This document shows, piece by piece, positions 35,206 through 38,597 of a DNA stretch of 38,597 bases. Where the stretch lies: positions 1 through 38,597 of the forward strand of contig NZ_CANPVO010000002.1 in NCBI RefSeq assembly GCF_947581785.1. The letters run 5' to 3'. Origin of the DNA: Candidatus Palauibacter polyketidifaciens (GTDB taxonomy: Bacteria > Gemmatimonadota > Gemmatimonadetes > Palauibacterales > Palauibacteraceae). Under the pieces are notes generated by a model. It made no database searches. It was not told the DNA's origin and was given only the letters and a program-made list of their open reading frames with translations. Position numbers and translations under genes: made by a program. Position 1 is the stretch's first letter. The number at the start of each line of letters is the position of its first letter.

Positions 35206-36210
35206 TCAACTCGCGATGCGCCGCCGCCGTCGGACCGGGGTCGCCGTTCGGCGCACGTACCGCGCCACCTCGCCCATGCCGTCCACGCCGATCCGGGCGC
35301 CCAGCGTCTGGTTGTAGTTCGTCGTGCCGTTGATGTCGTACGTGTAGCGGTGGCCCCACGCGTCCCGCACGTACTCGATGCCGGCGATCTCGATTCCCTC
35401 CCTGTTGCAGAGCCGGATGTACCGCTGCACCAGCGCGTCGTCCTCCGCGACCGGCGAGGGGCTGAAGAGCCCGGGACCGGTCGGGCACACCTGGAGCCCC
35501 CCTTCCTCTACCTCGTCCGCTTCCTCGGTCTTCCCGGAGGGCATCGGATTGCACGCGTCGGAGGGGCAGAGCTCGAACCCGTCCGCCGTCGAACTCCGCA
35601 TGGCGAACACGAATCGGCCGCCCACGATCTCCACCCGCGTGATGAAGGGCTCCGGAGCGTCGATGTACTGCTGGAGGATCATCCGGGCGCCGGGCCCGGC
35701 GTCGAAGCCGTCGCCGTCGAGGTGCCGCTCGAGTTCCCGCGCGTCGTGGAAGAGCCGGATCCCCAGCCCCTTGCCCCCCTGGTCGTGCTTCGTGATGAAC
35801 GGGCCGTCGAAGGTGGCGGCCGCTTCGAGCAGGTGCTGCCTCCCCACGGCCAGCACGGTTCGCGGCGTGCGGATCCCGTGCCGGCGGAGGACGAGGTCCT
35901 GCCGGAGCTTGCTCATCTCCAGCTCGAAGGCGCCGAGCCCGTTGATCACCCGCCGGCCGTGCGACTCCAGCCAATAGAGGAGCTGGCGGGCCAGTTCGAC
36001 CGTGTGGACGTGGCCCCGCGTGTGCGACGACGGGCTGATGCGGTTGATCCAGATGCCCGCGGGAGGCGGCGCCGAAGGGTCGACGAGCCCCTCGTTCACG
36101 TGCACGAGGCGGACCCGGAAGCCCTCCCTCGCCAGCGCCTCCTCAAGGGGCGGAATCCAGGCCGGGTTTTCGTACAGCACATGTATCTGCGGCAAAACGG
36201 GACGAATCAT
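35206..36210 (-). CDS. RimK/glutathione synthetase-like ATP-grasp ligase
   Basis: This 334-residue protein has an N-terminal pre-ATP-grasp region (HVLYENPAWIPPLEEALAREG), then ATP-grasp features: FITKHDQGGKGLGIRLF as the nucleotide-binding loop with Lys, ILQQYI as the hinge, RVEIVGGRFVFAMR, and EGIEIAGIEYVRD with DINGTTNYN as the metal-binding end. Such proteins join a carboxylate to an amine through an acyl phosphate (RimK, glutathione synthetase, LysX). The substrates here are unknown. The frame is open 39 nt further, but the ATG at 36210 is chosen because GAGAGA lies upstream and the longer version would start inside the terminator's T-run. It ends 48 nt before the PptH-like gene, same strand. 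Confidence 0.85.
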   Translation of the reverse strand: MIRPVLPQIHVLYENPAWIPPLEEALAREGFRVRLVHVNEGLVDPSAPPPAGIWINRISPSSHTRGHVHTVELARQLLYWLESHGRRVINGLGAFELEMSKLRQDLVLRRHGIRTPRTVLAVGRQHLLEAAATFDGPFITKHDQGGKGLGIRLFHDARELERHLDGDGFDAGPGARMILQQYIDAPEPFITRVEIVGGRFVFAMRSSTADGFELCPSDACNPMPSGKTEEADEVEEGGLQVCPTGPGLFSPSPVAEDDALVQRYIRLCNREGIEIAGIEYVRDAWGHRYTYDINGTTNYNQTLGARIGVDGMGEVARYVRRTATPVRRRRRIAS

Positions 36211-36247
36211 GGGTCTCTCTCGGGTTGAGTCCGGTTGCACGGGGCAC

Positions 36248-36283
36248 AAAAAAAGCCGCCCGGGTCGGCGGACCGGGGCGGCT
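36248..36283 (-). terminator. Intrinsic terminator between coxL and the ATP-grasp gene
   Basis: On the - strand an 8-bp stem AGCCGCCC/GGGCGGCT, with an inner GGTC/GACC stem and a 4-nt loop, is followed at once by seven T. It lies 215 nt after the coxL stop and 38 nt before the ATP-grasp start, so it either ends the cox transcript or acts as an attenuator in the leader of the next gene. Confidence 0.8.
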
Positions 36284-36318
36284 CGGAAAAACGCTTTGAG
36301 AGCTAGGGGCTCAGCGCA

Positions 36319-36432
36319 TCAACACACCCGGATCCACGCGTCGTGGGGACACGGACACATACAGGCGCAGATGCTACCGGCGCGGTTCGCTCCGCGGGTG
36401 CGGAGGGCTCGGATGTCAGGCGCGTGGATCAT
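36319..36432 (-). other. Cys-rich short ORF upstream of terminator (possible leader peptide)
   Basis: A 37-codon frame ends with SICACMCPCPHDAWIRVC, five cysteines in 18 residues; a shorter version from the ATG at 36360 would have 13 residues. It ends 35 nt before the terminator hairpin that precedes the ATP-grasp gene. No good Shine-Dalgarno precedes either ATG, so expression is doubtful. It is listed because short Cys-rich peptides before a terminator are the layout of Cys-sensing attenuators; chance is an equally good explanation in DNA this GC-rich. Confidence 0.25.
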
Positions 36433-36497
36433 GGCGCGAGAAGATGCTCGGGTCGGCTCCGCGCGGCAACCGGGCGGCCCGATCACACGGTTACCTT

Positions 36498-38597
36498 CTA
36501 CTCTGCCAAGCCCTTCTCGTTCAAGACCTCCCACACCTTGTCCGGAGTGATCGGGATGTCCAGGTGCGTCACGCGCAGGTGCGCGAGCGCGTCCACGACC
36601 GCGTTCGCGATGGCGGGTGGCGCGCCCACCGTGGCCGACTCTCCGACGCCCTTGGCGCCGAGGGGGTGGTGGGGTGACGGCGTGATCGTGTGGCCGGTCT
36701 CCCACGCCGGGGTCTCCATGGACGTGGGCACGAGGTAGTCCATGAAGGAGCCGGCGAGGTTGTTTCCGTCCTCGTCGTAGGGGATCTCCTCGAACAGCGC
36801 CGGGCCGATGCCCTGCGTGAGGCCGCCGTGGATCTGGCCCTGCACGATCATGGGGTTGATGATGTTGCCGCAGTCGTCCACGGCCACGAAGCGGCGGACC
36901 GTCACCTCGCCCGTTCCGCGGTCGATGTCCACCACGCAGATGTAGGTGCCGAAGGGGAAGGTGAGGTTGGGCGGGTCGTAGTAGTTCGTCGCCTCCATCC
37001 CCGGCTCCATCCCCTCGGGCAGGTTCGTGTAGGCGGCGAAGGCGCAGTCCTGGATCGTGACGGACCGGTCGGGGGCGCCCTTCACGGAGAACTTGCCGGG
37101 CTCCCACTCGAGGTCCTCCTCGCTCACCTCCATCAGGTGGGCGGCGATCTTCGCGGCCTTGGCGCGGATCTGGCGCGCGGCCATCGCGCCCGCGGCCCCG
37201 GCGGTCGGGGTCGAACGGCTGGCGTACGTGCCCAGGCCGTACGGGGCGGTGTCGGTGTCGCCCTCTTCGACCTGGACGTGCGCGGCGGGGAGGCCGAGTT
37301 CCTCGGCGATGATCTGCGCGTAGGTGGTCTCGTGGCCCTGGCCCTGCGACTTGGTGCCGAAGCGGGCGATCGCCTTCCCCGTGGGGTGCACGCGCACCTC
37401 GGCCGAGTCGAACATCTTGATGCCCAGAATGTCGAAGTCCTTGGACGGACCCGCGCCCAGCACCTCGGTGAAGCTGCACACGCCGATCCCCATCAACTCG
37501 CCGCGCTCGCGCTTCTCCGCCTGCTCGCGGCGCAGGTCGTCGTAGCCGATCATCTCCTTCGCCTTGTCCATCGCGGCCTGGTAGTCCCCGCTGTCGTACT
37601 CCCACCCCAGCGGCGACTGGTAGGGGAAGGCCTCCTTCGGGATGAAGTTCTCCTCGCGCAACTGCGCCGGATCCTTCCCGATCTTGTGCGCCAGCGTGTC
37701 CACGACGCGCTCCATGCAGTGCACGGCCTCGGTCACGCGGAAGGAGCAGCGGTAGGCGACGCCGCCCGGCGGCTTGTTCGTGTAGACCGCGTCCACCTCG
37801 GCGTACGCCTGCTCCATGTCGTAGGAGCCCGTGCAGATGGAGAAGAGCCCGGCCGGGAACTTGGACGGCGCGGCCTGGGCGTCCGAATAGCCGTGGTCGG
37901 CGAGCGTCTTGATGCGGAGGCCCCGGATCTTTCCGTCGGCATCGGCCGCGAGTTCGGCGTCCATGTGGTAGTCGCGCGCGAACGAGTCGGCCTGGAGGTT
38001 CTCCATCCGGTCCTCGATCCACTTGACCGGCTTGCCGAGCACGACGGAGGCCGCGATCGCGACCACGTAGCCCGGATAGACCGGCACCTTGCCGCCGAAG
38101 CCGCCCCCGATGTCGGGAGACACGACGCGGATCTTTTCCTCGGAGAGTCCGACGTGTCCGGCTACGAGGGCGAGCACGGTGCGGATCGCGTGCGGCGCCT
38201 GGGTCGTCATGTAGACCGTGAGGTGGCCCTCGACGGGGTTGAAGTCGGCCACGCAGCCGCACGTCTCGATCGAGGCCACGTGGATGCGCGGCACGTGCAT
38301 GCTCTCGCGCACGACGACGTCCGCATCCTCGAACACCTTGTCCGTGGCCTCCTTGTCGCCGGCCTCCCAGTGCCAGATGCGGTTGTCGGTCTGGCCCTCC
38401 TTGTCGGTGCGGAGGACGGGCGCGTCCTCATCGAGCGCCTTGAAGGGGTCGATGACGGGCTTCATCGGCTCGTAGTCGACTTCGACCGCCGCCACGCCGT
38501 CGGCTGCCGCGTAGCGCGATGTCGCGATGACGGCCGCCACCTCCTGCGCCTGGTACATGACGGTGTCCGTGGGGAGCACCATCTGGGTGTCCGACAT
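36498..38597 (-). CDS. coxL: Aerobic CO dehydrogenase large subunit, Form I (5' end outside window)
   Basis: The visible 699 residues lack roughly the first 100 of the usual ~800. The decisive mark is the active-site loop AYRCSFR (bases 37737-37757), whose Cys binds the Cu of the Mo-Cu centre in Form I enzymes; Form II proteins have AYxGAGR. Further molybdopterin contacts are DIGGGFGGK, GTKSQGQGHETTYAQ, GTYASRSTPTAG and GAKGVGES with the catalytic Glu. Sequence around these, for example MGIGVCSFTEVLGAGPSKD, follows Oligotropha CoxL closely. The subunit oxidises CO to CO2 in a CoxLMS complex that passes electrons to the respiratory chain. coxM and coxS would be expected beyond the window edge. 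No maturation gene follows: a terminator lies downstream. The first ATG in view (38597) corresponds to an internal residue, not the true start. Confidence 0.95.
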   Translation of the reverse strand: MSDTQMVLPTDTVMYQAQEVAAVIATSRYAAADGVAAVEVDYEPMKPVIDPFKALDEDAPVLRTDKEGQTDNRIWHWEAGDKEATDKVFEDADVVVRESMHVPRIHVASIETCGCVADFNPVEGHLTVYMTTQAPHAIRTVLALVAGHVGLSEEKIRVVSPDIGGGFGGKVPVYPGYVVAIAASVVLGKPVKWIEDRMENLQADSFARDYHMDAELAADADGKIRGLRIKTLADHGYSDAQAAPSKFPAGLFSICTGSYDMEQAYAEVDAVYTNKPPGGVAYRCSFRVTEAVHCMERVVDTLAHKIGKDPAQLREENFIPKEAFPYQSPLGWEYDSGDYQAAMDKAKEMIGYDDLRREQAEKRERGELMGIGVCSFTEVLGAGPSKDFDILGIKMFDSAEVRVHPTGKAIARFGTKSQGQGHETTYAQIIAEELGLPAAHVQVEEGDTDTAPYGLGTYASRSTPTAGAAGAMAARQIRAKAAKIAAHLMEVSEEDLEWEPGKFSVKGAPDRSVTIQDCAFAAYTNLPEGMEPGMEATNYYDPPNLTFPFGTYICVVDIDRGTGEVTVRRFVAVDDCGNIINPMIVQGQIHGGLTQGIGPALFEEIPYDEDGNNLAGSFMDYLVPTSMETPAWETGHTITPSPHHPLGAKGVGESATVGAPPAIANAVVDALAHLRVTHLDIPITPDKVWEVLNEKGLAE

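Noticed and set aside
36433..38262. Alternative - strand frame overlapping coxL (647 codons)
   Set aside because: CoxL motifs are all in the other frame; this one is Arg/Gly-rich without motifs. Only its last 37 codons, outside coxL, were kept as a low-confidence item.
1..38597. Insertion sequences, integrase, att sites or CRISPR repeats
   Set aside because: No transposase or integrase reading frame and no regularly spaced repeats were seen; the duplicated PKS cassette is explained by gene duplication.

Overview
The window is GC-rich and densely coded. It carries a polyketide-type lipid locus next to a catabolic operon and general metabolic genes. No rRNA, tRNA, CRISPR array, insertion sequence or phage gene was seen. 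The gene set (Form I CO dehydrogenase large subunit, M14 peptidase lipoprotein, BCCT transporter, phenylacetate-type acyl-CoA enzymes, iterative methyl-branching PKS) would fit a GC-rich, aerobic, uncultured environmental bacterium, for example Gemmatimonadota or a comparable marine or sponge-associated lineage. This placement is inference; no phylogenetic marker is present.

Region 1 (1-20669) is the most unusual part. Two paralogous type I PKS genes lie in tandem on the + strand: the 3' part of PKS1 (1-4629) and complete PKS2 (6195-16514, 3439 residues). PKS2 reads KS-AT-DH-cMT-(structural KR)-ER-KR-ACP followed by an extra C-terminal KS-AT pair. This terminal pair is degenerate in both paralogues: the AT has lost its serine and its malonyl-binding subdomain, and in PKS2 the KS has lost a catalytic histidine. 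Each PKS is followed, on the opposite strand, by an alpha/beta hydrolase and a free-standing acyl carrier protein. The unit 'PKS > < hydrolase < ACP' therefore occurs twice. In both copies a strong GC-rich hairpin lies between the ACP and hydrolase genes. Just upstream of ACP2, on the same strand, is a phytanoyl-CoA dioxygenase-like Fe(II)/2-oxoglutarate enzyme whose iron-binding HxD motif reads HVG. Loss of that Asp is the signature of Fe/2OG aliphatic halogenases, so a carrier-bound branched acyl chain could be halogenated here (hypothesis). An NCS2 permease gene behind PKS2 is broken by an in-frame amber codon.

Region 2 (20704-27364, - strand) is a tight operon running crotonase, 3-oxoadipyl-CoA-type thiolase, PaaG-like isomerase, GNAT, 3-hydroxyacyl-CoA dehydrogenase, class III aminotransferase and SDR, and leading into the HVG oxygenase. 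It resembles the lower phenylacetate (Paa) or a beta-oxidation pathway, without the upper Paa genes.

Region 3 (27687-32537, + strand) has an MFS exporter, a small alpha/beta hydrolase, an SDR, a secreted M14 metallopeptidase lipoprotein and a glyoxalase-fold protein. The hydrolase, SDR and peptidase genes are close or overlapping.

Region 4 (32581-38597, - strand) has a BCCT transporter, a metallophosphoesterase resembling mycobacterial PptH (which removes phosphopantetheine from carrier proteins), a RimK-like ATP-grasp protein preceded by an intrinsic terminator and a Cys-rich short ORF, and a 5'-truncated coxL with the Form I AYRCSFR active-site loop.
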